Shown in pieces: positions 33,827-43,025 of a DNA stretch of 64,000 nt. Source of the stretch: Rossellomorea aquimaris (GTDB lineage Bacteria; Bacillota; Bacilli; Bacillales; Bacillaceae_B); the NCBI RefSeq assembly GCF_003315075.1, contig NZ_QNRJ01000005.1, positions 62,001 to 126,000 on the forward strand, given 5' to 3'. Each line of letters starts with the position of its first letter. Within the stretch, counting starts at the first letter, position 1. A model generated the notes under the pieces. That model worked only from the letters and a program-made list of their open reading frames with translations, did not search any database and was not told where the DNA came from. The position numbers and the translations under genes are program-made.

Positions 33827-34315
33827 TTATTTATAGCACCATGTGACATTGTTTACAATTTCACTTGTATCATACCAAAACAGAATTGATTTTACCAACT
33901 GCAGAGGCGAATTGATAAAAATACTACTATTTTCACTATTCAAATAATACGACCAAGCTGGAATATATTGTTTCACAGCCTGCCTGATGTCGTCGATATC
34001 AAACGGTTTCGCAAAGTGAGTAAGTGCTCCCAGATCCTTTGCTTCCTGAATCATGTCCAGCTCCCCGTACGCCGTCATAATAATGACGCGGATATCTGCA
34101 TCCTTCTGCTTCATTCTCTTCAAAATTTCGATTCCATCCATCCCTGGAATCTTCATATCCAGCAAAACCAAATCAGGGGAATGCTGATCTACAATTTCAA
34201 GAGCCTGGATTCCGTTCGCCGCCTGAAATGTTTGGTAGCCTTCCTTTTGTAACACTTCATTTAATAGAATCCTAATACCAAATTGATCGTCTACAATAAG
34301 AATTTTCTCGTTCAT
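33827..34315 (-). CDS. spo0F: Spo0F sporulation phosphotransfer response regulator, with extra C-terminal tail
   Basis: Single-domain receiver that carries phosphate from sporulation kinases to Spo0B. The acidic pocket is DD at 9-10, the phosphoacceptor Asp53 is in [13 protein letters not shown], Thr in IIMTAYGE and Lys in FAKPFD. The receiver ends near residue 119 (VKQYIP), but the frame continues about 43 residues with an AT-rich, aromatic/Ser-rich sequence to a total of 162 aa, against 124 in B. subtilis. The ATG follows GGGG by 10 nt. A SigH promoter and a 0A box lie upstream. Confidence 0.93.
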   Translation of the reverse strand: MNEKILIVDDQFGIRILLNEVLQKEGYQTFQAANGIQALEIVDQHSPDLVLLDMKIPGMDGIEILKRMKQKDADIRVIIMTAYGELDMIQEAKDLGALTHFAKPFDIDDIRQAVKQYIPAWSYYLNSENSSIFINSPLQLVKSILFWYDTSEIVNNVTWCYK

Positions 34316-34394
34316 CCATCCCAATCCCCTTCATATTAAAGTAAATTATGTATTACTAAACTAAATAACCGGCTAATAATTGTATATTTATTAC

Positions 34395-34424
34395 TAATTC
34401 TCTTTTTACTGTAAAAAATCCTGC
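34395..34424 (-). promoter_or_regulatory. SigH promoter of spo0F
   Basis: GCAGGATTT, 12-nt spacer, AGAGAATTA on the minus strand: a full match to RNAGGAWWW-N11/12-RNNGAATWW. It lies about 80 nt upstream of the spo0F ATG. SigH control of spo0F is known in B. subtilis. Confidence 0.78.
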
Positions 34425-34485
34425 TTCTAATCAAGATTTTACTTAAGACCTTTTTCCCCTTTATAATAAGCGTTACGATGACAAA

Positions 34486-34492
34486 TGTCGAA
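34486..34492 (+). promoter_or_regulatory. 0A box (TGTCGAA)
   Basis: Exact Spo0A box in the spacer between divergent spo0F and ywjG, about 100 nt upstream of the predicted spo0F transcription start and 28 nt before ywjG. Spo0A~P controls spo0F in B. subtilis. Confidence 0.55.
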
Positions 34493-34519
34493 GCTGAATA
34501 TATAAGGAGAGTTGATTCT

Positions 34520-35044
34520 ATGATAAAAATGTTCACGACACAGTTAACAGGACTGTTCAAACGCATTTATGATAAGCAGGAATTCCAAATCGAAGACGGT
34601 GCCCGCCTGCTGGCCCAAGCCGCCATCGGTCAAGGAAATATTTACATGAAGGGCTTCGGGGAAATGGAGGCAGTTACAGCCGAGGCTTTGTTTGGCGCTG
34701 AACCTCTTCCTTCTGCTAAAAGATACGATGGTTCCACCGAGCTGACGGAAGCAGATCGTGTATTAGTCGTCAGCCGTTTTTCAACTGATGAGGAAGCCGT
34801 GGCGTTAGGGAAAAGACTGGCTGATGAAGGTGTGCCATTCGTGGCTGTCTCTGGATTGGTGGAGGGTGAAGTGAATCTGGTGGATTTAGCCGATGTTCAC
34901 TTAGATACGAAAGTAATCAAGGGCATGCTTCCAGGCGATGAAATCGGTGAGCGTGTGAGCTTTCCTTCCAGCATGGCGGCGCTTTATCTTTATTTCGCCC
35001 TCGGGTTTGTGATCCGTGAGATGTTGGAGGAGTATGAGGAGTAA
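34520..35044 (+). CDS. ywjG: DUF2529 family protein (YwjG)
   Basis: A 174-aa protein of the DUF2529 family with a SIS-like layout: AAIGQGNIYMKGFGEMEAV, VLVVSRFSTDEEAVALGKRL and VPFVAVSG. No function is established. AAGGAGAG lies 8 nt before the ATG. It is divergent from spo0F and shares its control region, as in B. subtilis. Confidence 0.85.
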   Translation: MIKMFTTQLTGLFKRIYDKQEFQIEDGARLLAQAAIGQGNIYMKGFGEMEAVTAEALFGAEPLPSAKRYDGSTELTEADRVLVVSRFSTDEEAVALGKRLADEGVPFVAVSGLVEGEVNLVDLADVHLDTKVIKGMLPGDEIGERVSFPSSMAALYLYFALGFVIREMLEEYEE

Positions 35045-35047
35045 TAG

Positions 35048-35082
35048 ATAGGCCCGTTCCTGGTTGGGGACGGGCCTTTTTG
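35048..35082 (+). terminator. Terminator after ywjG
   Basis: AGGCCCGT / ACGGGCCT stem, 12-nt loop and a T-tract on the plus strand. Confidence 0.9.
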
Positions 35083-35204
35083 ATGGATATGTTCTAAGAG
35101 ACGGTTGTTTATTGTAGAACTCTCGATATCTTGAAAATCAGGTTGATATAATGAAAGAGCGGACTCTCACGGACCCAGAGATGAGGAATCAGCATGCTGT
35201 GATA

Positions 35205-35394
35205 AATAAGCGGAGAAATTTCTCTTAATTAGGAAAAAGAATAAAAAATACCTTAAATAGACGGAAAGATTCCGACTATTTACTCGTAAAACGAGTAAAT
35301 GGGTAATTTTAATTTGCTTAACCGGAAAAATTCCGCCTATATACCCCGTACCGAGCTCTATTCTGCAAACTAAACGGAAAAACTCCGCTTATTT
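35205..35394. repeat. Array of four TAAxCGGAAAAAxTCCGxTTA palindromes
   Basis: Imperfect 21-27 bp palindromes at about 35207-35227, 35255-35281, 35317-35341 and 35371-35391, plus a small ACTCGT/ACGAGT hairpin at 35282-35297. Spacing is 30-60 bp. No gene is visible between 35083 and 35725. Confidence 0.7.
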
Positions 35395-35508
35395 TATATA
35401 TCACTGGTTACTCATTTAAGGATAAGACTTCACATTAACATATATAGGGGGTTTGAATGTGTTGTGTAGCATTTTTGGCATGACAAATTGTATACCAAAT
35501 TGAGGGTA

Positions 35509-35548
35509 AAATGGTAGGGGTACAACAGCCATTTTACCCCTACCATTT
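35509..35548. repeat. Perfect 14-bp inverted repeat
   Basis: AAATGGTAGGGGTA / TACCCCTACCATTT with a 12-nt loop; the GGGTAAAATGG / CCATTTTACCC pairing inside the same region is an alternative. No T-tract, so not a standard terminator. Confidence 0.75.
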
Positions 35549-35609
35549 GCGGTGCAATTTCCTATACAAATCTCCCTATGAAATCCCCTATAAATGGCTT
35601 TAAACTAAT

Positions 35610-35652
35610 GAAAAATGCGTATCCATTTAATATGCAAATGGATACGCATTTT
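35610..35652 (-). terminator. Terminator after the ABC permease gene
   Basis: A perfect 17-bp stem (AAAATGCGTATCCATTT / AAATGGATACGCATTTT, 7-nt loop) ending in A/T tracts. It lies about 75 nt past the permease stop. Confidence 0.8.
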
Positions 35653-35725
35653 AACTTACATTTTTAATGTTTGCGATATTTTACGGAACCCGTTACACCA
35701 AAATTCACCTCTCCCCTCAACTAAT

Positions 35726-36715
35726 TCAAGCCCCACGCACCTTCTTGGCATGCACATATGTCACTGCCAATGCCAATACCAGTACGCTTCCTTTAATGAT
35801 TTCAAATGCATAATATGGTAGATTCATCATTGTCAATCCATTCAGCAGGACCCCGATCAACGCTGCTCCAAAGAAGGTGCCCAGGATATTCGGTTTTCCT
35901 GCGCCGAAGACGGAGAAGCCGACAAATACAGCGGCGACTGCTTCCATCAGGAGCGGTGCACCGGCATCCATCTGTCCTGATCCGACCCGGGCTGTGAACA
36001 GGATTCCTCCAATCGATGCGAATACACCTGAGAGAACGTAGGCAATCAACTTCACCCGTGTCACCCTGACACCTGATAAGCGTGACGCTTCTGCGTTACC
36101 CCCTGTCATATACAAAATGCGCCCCCATCTCGTGAAATGCATGATCACATAGACGATTCCGACTAACACGAGCATGATCCATACCGGTACCGGCAATCCG
36201 AGCCACTTTCCCTGGCCGATCCAGAGGAACGCTTCTGTAAATTCCCCCGGAGCTGTCCCTCCGGTTGTCATCGGCATCTGATTGTAGATCGAGTACCCTT
36301 CTGTATACGTCCGGTGGACACCTGAAATGATATACATGGCCCCTAATGTAGCAAGCAAATCCGGAATTCCAAACTTAACGATCAACAGCGAATTGAATAA
36401 CCCGACTCCCGCTCCCACCAACAATGGAACAAGGAGCACGACCCACAACGGAGCCTCATACCAGACCATCAAAGAAGCCGTCACAACAGTAGACAGGGAT
36501 ACCGTCGATCCCACTGATAGGTCAAAGCCATCCACGACAAGGGTAAAGGTGACCCCGATGGCGACCAATGTAACGATGGAAATCGAGCGGAGAATGTCTG
36601 ATAGATTTCCATATGTAAAGAAAAATGGGTTATATAAGCTGAAAAATAGAAGAATTGCAGCCATCAACACGATGGCTCCGTATTTAAACAGTAAGTCGAG
36701 TATGTTGCCCTTCAT
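35726..36715 (-). CDS. Ribose-type ABC transporter permease (BPD_transp_2 family)
   Basis: A 329-aa permease with about nine to ten membrane helices and the family signatures VVDGFDLSVGSTVSLS, NEA/GGNAEASRLSGVRV and AVAAVFVGFSVFGAGK. It would form the channel with the ATPase encoded upstream. AGGAGG precedes the ATG, which lies inside the ATPase gene (32-nt overlap), so the two are coupled. Sugar-type homology plus S-box control suggest methylthioribose or a related nucleoside-derived sugar. Confidence 0.88.
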   Translation of the reverse strand: MKGNILDLLFKYGAIVLMAAILLFFSLYNPFFFTYGNLSDILRSISIVTLVAIGVTFTLVVDGFDLSVGSTVSLSTVVTASLMVWYEAPLWVVLLVPLLVGAGVGLFNSLLIVKFGIPDLLATLGAMYIISGVHRTYTEGYSIYNQMPMTTGGTAPGEFTEAFLWIGQGKWLGLPVPVWIMLVLVGIVYVIMHFTRWGRILYMTGGNAEASRLSGVRVTRVKLIAYVLSGVFASIGGILFTARVGSGQMDAGAPLLMEAVAAVFVGFSVFGAGKPNILGTFFGAALIGVLLNGLTMMNLPYYAFEIIKGSVLVLALAVTYVHAKKVRGA

Positions 36716-38219
36716 TCGTTTGGATCCCTCCTGAAGCATAAAACAATATGAGTTCTTGAGTAGCTTCTTCTTTTGTCATTTCTTTGACGATCCGGCCATC
36801 ATACATGATGAGTATCCGATCCGAGATCGAGAGGATTTCTTGTATTTCACAGGAAAAATAGAGAATGCCCTTTTCTTTTTCTGCAAGGGATTGAATCAGG
36901 GAGAAGATCTCCTTCTTTGCTCCCACATCCACACCCTTCGTCGGTTCATCAAATAAAAACACAGAAGCTTCATCTGAAAGCCACTTTCCGATTGAAACCT
37001 TTTGCTGATTTCCCCCACTTAAAAAGTTGGCCAGGATTCCTTCATGAGCGGCTTTGATACCAAGGGATCGGATTTTTTCACGGGCCAGCTCGCGTTCCTT
37101 TCCCTTATTGATCCATAACCAATTGGAGACTTTTCTTAATGAAGGAAAGCTCAGGTTGTGCTGAACGGATTCATGAATGAACAACCCTTCTTTTCGTCTT
37201 TCTTCCGGAACGAGCGCCAATCCATTTTGGATCGCATCTCGCGGGGACTGAATTCTAAGCTTCTTTCCTTTCAGAAAATGGTCACCAGATTCTACTTGAG
37301 AGTCCCCAAACAAGGCTTTGGCAAGTTCGGTTTTCCCCGCTCCCACAAGTCCGACCACTCCGACCACTTCTCCTGCCTTTACGGATAAATGGATATCCTT
37401 CACCTTTTGTCCGTCTTCAAGCCCTCTCACTTCGTAAAGCGTTTCACCGATTGGCAGCCTTCCTTTCTGAAACTCTTCTCTATATGTTCCTCCAAGCATG
37501 GCTTCGATGATCTTCTGAGAGGTAGTTTCGTGGGTTCCGTACGTTCCCACGGTCTCCCCGTCTCTCATGACGGTGATGCGATCGGAAAGCTGAAATACTT
37601 CAGGAAGCCTGTGAGAGATGAAGATGATCCCTACTCTCTCTTTCTTTAAATCTTCTATGACACGGAATAATTTTTCCGTTTCAGAAGAACTTAAAGGGGC
37701 CGTTGGTTCATCTAAAATCAATACTTTCGCTTGTTGAAGCAGGCTCCTGGCAATGAGCACCAGCTGCTTTTCAGCGAGACTTAACTGTGACGCAGGATGT
37801 CCGAGGGGTATGGCTTCTGCCCCAATTCGTCGGAGTGCCTCCAACGCTTCTATCTTTAATGACTTTTTGGTCATAAAGAAGGAGCCTTTTTGTGAGAACT
37901 GATCCAGGACGATATTTTCTGCTACAGAAAGTCCAGGGACAATGGCCGTGTCCACTTCCTGGTACACGCAATGGATGCCGTGCCCCTTCGCTTCTTTCGG
38001 AGATTGATAGTCTCTTTTTTCAGAGTGAAGGATGATGTCCCCGCTGTCCTGCACATAGGCTCCTGATAAAATCTTCATCAGCGTACTTTTGCCTGCACCA
38101 TTCGCCCCCAACAGAGCATGAACCTCTCCCTCTTTCACATCGAAGCTTGCAGTCTTTAAGGCTTTCACTCCTGAGAAGGTTTTATTGATATCAATCATTT
38201 CTAACAGTGGAGACGTCAT
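36684..38219 (-). CDS. Ribose-type ABC transporter ATPase, two NBDs
   Basis: A 511-aa RbsA/MglA-type ATPase with two fused nucleotide-binding domains. NBD1 has Walker A GANGAGKST and signature LSLAEKQ followed by LILDEPTAPLS. NBD2 has VGLVGAGKTE, LSGGNQQKV and FLFDEPTKGVDVGAK. The second Walker A is the usual degenerate form. The start ATG is 9 nt after AAAGGAG and 16 nt after the binding-protein gene. Confidence 0.92.
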   Translation of the reverse strand: MTSPLLEMIDINKTFSGVKALKTASFDVKEGEVHALLGANGAGKSTLMKILSGAYVQDSGDIILHSEKRDYQSPKEAKGHGIHCVYQEVDTAIVPGLSVAENIVLDQFSQKGSFFMTKKSLKIEALEALRRIGAEAIPLGHPASQLSLAEKQLVLIARSLLQQAKVLILDEPTAPLSSSETEKLFRVIEDLKKERVGIIFISHRLPEVFQLSDRITVMRDGETVGTYGTHETTSQKIIEAMLGGTYREEFQKGRLPIGETLYEVRGLEDGQKVKDIHLSVKAGEVVGVVGLVGAGKTELAKALFGDSQVESGDHFLKGKKLRIQSPRDAIQNGLALVPEERRKEGLFIHESVQHNLSFPSLRKVSNWLWINKGKERELAREKIRSLGIKAAHEGILANFLSGGNQQKVSIGKWLSDEASVFLFDEPTKGVDVGAKKEIFSLIQSLAEKEKGILYFSCEIQEILSISDRILIMYDGRIVKEMTKEEATQELILFYASGGIQTNEGQHTRLTV

Positions 38220-38235
38220 CGCTTCTAACTCCTTT

Positions 38236-39321
38236 CTACTCTGTGAACGATCCTTCAAGCTTTTTCAGTTCATCTGTATAGCCTTGCTCACTGGCTCCCC
38301 AGCCATCTACATACTCGTGTAATTGATCGGTCGTAATCGTTTCTTCAGGCAATCCATCCTTTTCAACAAAGACCGGCTCAAGCTTTACTTTCTCAGGCGT
38401 TTCCTGGCCACCCAGCTTTTGATACAAGAAACGGACCTGCACACGACCGATATCTTTTGGGTCGACGGCTGCCGATGCTACCCACGGACTTCCATCTTTT
38501 TGAATGATTTGCAGGTCCTCATCACTCATGTCGATTCCATAGACTTTGATTTCATTTCTCCCTGCCGCTTCGATTGCCCGAACGGCGCCTTTTGCAAATT
38601 CATCCCAAGCAGCCCAGACAGCATCGATATCCCCTTTATTCGGATACTGTTTCAATATCGCCTCCATTTGAGCCTGTGTATCCAGTGCCGTATTCTGAGT
38701 AGCCGCTCCAAAGGCCGCCACCTCTTTAATATCAGTATTCTTCTCTAAAAATTCCTGATAGGCCACTTGGCGCCTTTCCATCGGGGCAAAGCCTGCAACC
38801 CAAATCTTTACGATCTCACCTTTGCCGTCAAGCTCATCCGAAAGCTTCGTCAAGGTTTGTTCAGCCATTTGCTGATCGCCCTGTTCGAGGACCGTCACCT
38901 CTTCTGAAGCAACATCCGCATCAAACACGACAACGGGAATGTTTTGTTCCTTCGCCTTTTCCACTCCTGATTGCAGTGCTTCTTTCGTTCCGTGATCGAT
39001 GAGGATCCCATCAAACTTTTGATTGATGGCTGCATCCAGGTTGGAAGACATTTTCGCCAAGTCTCCTTCAGACGTAAATACTTGAACCTTCCCGCCAAAC
39101 TTCTCCACCTGCTCTTTGACACCCTCTATGTATTGAGCGGAAAATGTCCCTAAATTGATTTGCATAATAAGTGCGATCTTTTTATTGGCTAACGGATGAT
39201 CGGAAGTCGCTTCTTTCTTTTCTCCGCTCTCTGCGCCAGCCTCCTGGGATACTTTTGGCTGACAAGCCACTAAACTGAAAATAAATGCGAGTAATACGAG
39301 AATTGATGCTGCTTTTTTCAT
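38236..39321 (-). CDS. Sugar-binding lipoprotein of the S-box ABC transporter
   Basis: A 361-aa periplasmic-binding-protein type I (RbsB-like) lipoprotein. Signal peptide with lipobox LVAC (Cys20), then the RbsB domain: KKIALIMQINLGTFSAQYIEGV, LIDHGTKEALQSGVEKA, VVFDADV and AVWAAWDEFAKGAV. RBS AGGAGAAAAG precedes the ATG. First gene of the operon, directly after the SAM riboswitch terminator. The ligand is not evident from the sequence; a 5-methylthioribose-like sugar is inferred from the riboswitch. Confidence 0.88.
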   Translation of the reverse strand: MKKAASILVLLAFIFSLVACQPKVSQEAGAESGEKKEATSDHPLANKKIALIMQINLGTFSAQYIEGVKEQVEKFGGKVQVFTSEGDLAKMSSNLDAAINQKFDGILIDHGTKEALQSGVEKAKEQNIPVVVFDADVASEEVTVLEQGDQQMAEQTLTKLSDELDGKGEIVKIWVAGFAPMERRQVAYQEFLEKNTDIKEVAAFGAATQNTALDTQAQMEAILKQYPNKGDIDAVWAAWDEFAKGAVRAIEAAGRNEIKVYGIDMSDEDLQIIQKDGSPWVASAAVDPKDIGRVQVRFLYQKLGGQETPEKVKLEPVFVEKDGLPEETITTDQLHEYVDGWGASEQGYTDELKKLEGSFTE

Positions 39322-39364
39322 CGTTCTTTTCTCCTCCCGAGGTGATATGCCTCAATTTTTCAAA

Positions 39365-39402
39365 ATAAAAAAACCCCTTTTCCCAAGAGAAAAGAGGTTT
39401 AT
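39365..39402 (-). terminator. Riboswitch-controlled terminator
   Basis: AAACCTCTTTTC / GAAAAGGGGTTT stem with a 7-nt T-tract. The 5' arm (CTCTT) can instead join an antiterminator with AAGAG of the aptamer P1 strand, extended by GTTTAT/ATAAAC. Confidence 0.88.
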
Positions 39403-39417
39403 GTATAAATAAACGTG

Positions 39418-39524
39418 CTCTTATCACTCAGGAAATTCTTCCTGCAGGTTTTAGCACCTTTCCGTGTGTACGGTAGGTTGCCGGGCGTCATCGGGCCAGT
39501 CCCTCTGCCAACTCTTTATAAGAG
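39418..39524 (-). promoter_or_regulatory. SAM-I (S-box) riboswitch aptamer
   Basis: P1 arms CTCTTAT / ATAAGAG enclose the invariant S-box blocks GAGGGACTGGCCCGATGA, CCCGGCAACC, GGTGCTAAAACCTGCAG and the trailing GATAAGAG. The terminator and a competing antiterminator follow, giving OFF control when SAM is high. It sits in the leader of the sugar-type ABC transporter. Confidence 0.93.
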
Positions 39525-39564
39525 AATATGAAATTTGATATAGTTCGCATGCGCTATAAACGAT

Positions 39565-39593
39565 ATATTAACGATATGTGGGAATATTGTCAA
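39565..39593 (-). promoter_or_regulatory. SigA promoter of the S-box operon
   Basis: TTGACA, 17-nt spacer, TAATAT on the minus strand, about 40 nt upstream of the aptamer. Confidence 0.8.
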
Positions 39594-39689
39594 TATTCTT
39601 TTTTGGAAATTTTCTATAGAGGATTAAAGAGTGCTTCACGAAATTTGTCACTATTTGTAGAACAGTCGACAAATCCCGCACCCGATAAA

Positions 39690-39728
39690 ACCAAAAAACC
39701 GCCCTCCCAAAACAAGGGAGAGCAGTTC
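39690..39728 (-). terminator. Terminator after pyrG
   Basis: AACTGCTCTCCC / GGGAGGGCGGTT arms (two mismatches or wobbles), 7-nt loop, T-tract. Confidence 0.85.
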
Positions 39729-39741
39729 CAAAAATCTAATC

Positions 39742-41376
<1,635 letters not shown>

Positions 41377-41387
41377 TCAAAAAAAGT

Positions 41388-41497
41388 AGAGGGTGTCTCT
41401 TATGTAGGTATGTCATGAATTTATCTTGTTCAAAGAAGGACAAGTCCATTCTCTAAAAATAAATTCATCTGCATAAACCAGCTAAAAGACAGCCTCT
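41388..41497. repeat. 110-bp inverted-repeat element in the pyrG leader
   Basis: Terminal arms AGAGGGTGTCT / AGACAGCCTCT, with inner arms TTATGTAG/CTGCATAA, ATGAATTTAT/ATAAATTCAT and CTTGT/ACAAG, so the whole segment can fold into one long hairpin. It lies between the pyrG attenuator and the RBS. It looks like a MITE or a decayed IS end. Confidence 0.65.
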
Positions 41498-41601
41498 TAT
41501 TATCAATATACATAAAAATGTAAGGGGTCTTAAAGAGTCGATCCGCCACACATAAAGGAATAGACAATACCCTGTTACGTCAAAGCTTTCTTCTTATAAA
41601 A

Positions 41602-41641
41602 TAAAAAAAGCCCCACTTACAAACATGTAAGGGGAGCGTTG
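41602..41641 (-). terminator. pyrG attenuator terminator
   Basis: GCTCCCCTTAC / GTAAGTGGGGC stem with a 7-nt T-tract on the minus strand. Its 5' arm is a C/T-rich GCTCCCCTT that could pair with extra G residues added at the transcript start. Confidence 0.85.
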
Positions 41642-41671
41642 TATACGTAATTCGTCCTTTTTTAAGGAGCC

Positions 41672-41708
41672 CAAATAAAATACTACCTTCCTCAAAGAAA
41701 GAAGTCAA
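41672..41708 (-). promoter_or_regulatory. pyrG promoter with GGGCTC start site
   Basis: TTGACT, 17-nt spacer, TAGTAT, then 7 nt to GGGCTCC (first G at 41672). The arrangement matches the B. subtilis pyrG promoter, where low CTP causes repeated G addition at the start and antitermination. Confidence 0.8.
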
Positions 41709-41769
41709 GCATAGAATGATGAGGGAATTTTCAATCAATGGCGTCACTGGTACACAAGGCCCGAGACCA

Positions 41770-41815
41770 TAAAAAAACCTATCAAAATGGCCAAAAGCGC
41801 CTTTTTGATAGGTTC
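41770..41815 (-). terminator. Terminator after rpoE
   Basis: AACCTATCAAAA / TTTTTGATAGGTT arms and a 7-nt T-tract. Confidence 0.88.
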
Positions 41816-41840
41816 GTCAGTTGCTTATATGAGGGGAAGA

Positions 41841-42416
41841 TTATTTATCTTCCGTTTCCTCATCCAGCTCTTCTTCTTCGTCTTCTTCTTCGTCTTCATC
41901 GAATACATCGATCTCAAGTTCTTCCTCGTCTTCATCGATGTCCAGATCTTCATCTGCATCGGCGTCAACGGCATCTACATCGTCATCGTCGTCGTCATCT
42001 GTCAGATCATCGTCATCGTCCGTGTCATCAAGATCATCATAATCAAGATCTTCATCGTCCAGATCATCGAAGTCTTCAAGATCTAAATCTTCATCGACTT
42101 TCTTCTTCGCTTTTTTCTTTTTGCTGGATTTCATCGTTGGAACCGTTTCTTCCTCGATTTGATCCACCGGATACCATTCTCTTAATCCCCAACTGTTATC
42201 GCCCATGGCAATAAAACGTCCCTCGACATTAAGATCCGTATAGAATTGAAGTAAGCGGCTGCGAACCTCTTTTTCAGAAATTCCAAGCAAACCTTTAATT
42301 TCTTTGACTATGTCTTCGAAAGGCATCGCTTTCTTTTTCTCTGTTAAAATCTCATGTGCCAACTCAATGAATGATGTTTGACGTAATTCTTCTTTGGATA
42401 ACTGCTTAAGACTCAA
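41841..42416 (-). CDS. rpoE: RNA polymerase delta subunit
   Basis: A 191-aa Gram-positive-specific subunit that raises RNA polymerase recycling and promoter selectivity. The N-terminal folded domain (1-90, QTSFIELAHEIL, GLLGISEKEVRSRLLQFYTDL, GDNSWGLREWYP) is followed by a Lys patch (SSKKKKAKKK) and a disordered tail made almost wholly of Asp and Glu. The high GAT/GAC/GAA content creates long spurious frames on the other strand. Position next to pyrG is conserved. Confidence 0.95.
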   Translation of the reverse strand: MSLKQLSKEELRQTSFIELAHEILTEKKKAMPFEDIVKEIKGLLGISEKEVRSRLLQFYTDLNVEGRFIAMGDNSWGLREWYPVDQIEEETVPTMKSSKKKKAKKKVDEDLDLEDFDDLDDEDLDYDDLDDTDDDDDLTDDDDDDDVDAVDADADEDLDIDEDEEELEIDVFDEDEEEDEEEELDEETEDK

Positions 42417-42576
42417 TTAACGCACTTCCTTTCTGTATTTCAAACTCTACTAAGTAGAGTAAAAAAGGGCAAAAATTCTCCATTATCAATTCTAACCATA
42501 TTCATCATTATAAACAATAGAAAAGACTTTATGCTATACCTATCTGGTTTTTCTTGCATTTTTTTCACACCTGGGG

Positions 42577-42759
42577 TCAGGAGGGTCTGCCGCTTTCCCA
42601 TTTCTCTTCTTTTTCACCGTTTCGAATCACACGAAACGCTTCGAAGAAAAGATAGAAAGAGAGCAGAAAAAAAGGAATCGCTCCTAATTGCAATTGATAT
42701 AGTACTACTGCGGCGCATAGGATGATGGCTAATAGTATATAACGAAAAATGGTCTTCAC
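42577..42759 (-). CDS. Small two-helix membrane protein, hypothetical
   Basis: A possible 60-aa protein starting at GTG (MKTIFRYILLAII) with two hydrophobic helices (about 5-21 and 25-42) and a basic C-terminus (RVIRNGEKEEKWESG). The frame is open further upstream to 42912, but those 51 residues show no membrane or conserved character. A weak GGATGTGAG lies before the GTG. I do not recognise the family. It sits between icmF's terminator and rpoE. Confidence 0.45.
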   Translation of the reverse strand: MKTIFRYILLAIILCAAVVLYQLQLGAIPFFLLSFYLFFEAFRVIRNGEKEEKWESGRPS

Positions 42760-42974
42760 AGTCTCACATCCAAACGTATGTATCGTTCTTACCCTCTCAC
42801 TTATCTGACAATTCTCATTATATAGGAAATGATACCCGACTACTATTAAGATCGTGTTAAAAATTGGTTGATTTTGTTTAAAGGATAGACTGTTCATGGA
42901 CTTTTTAAACATATTTCGTTATTTGTTCAAAGTTATTGATACGTTTATTGACCCCCCTGCTGAAGAGACACCTA

Positions 42975-43014
42975 GAAAAAGAGACCACTGCACCCCTACA
43001 GTAGTCTCTTTTTC
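42975..43014 (-). terminator. Terminator after icmF
   Basis: AAAAAGAGAC.ACTG / CAGT.GTCTCTTTTT arms around an 8-nt loop, ending the acyl-CoA cluster. Confidence 0.9.
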
Positions 43015-43025
43015 TTGATGATTTT

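Noticed and set aside
35205-35394. CRISPR array
   Set aside because: The units are imperfect palindromes with unequal spacing and no identical direct repeat; no cas gene is present.
41738-42214. Long plus-strand frames opposite rpoE
   Set aside because: They arise from the Asp/Glu-codon-rich tail of the delta subunit on the other strand and have His/Arg/Ile-rich artefact composition and no RBS.
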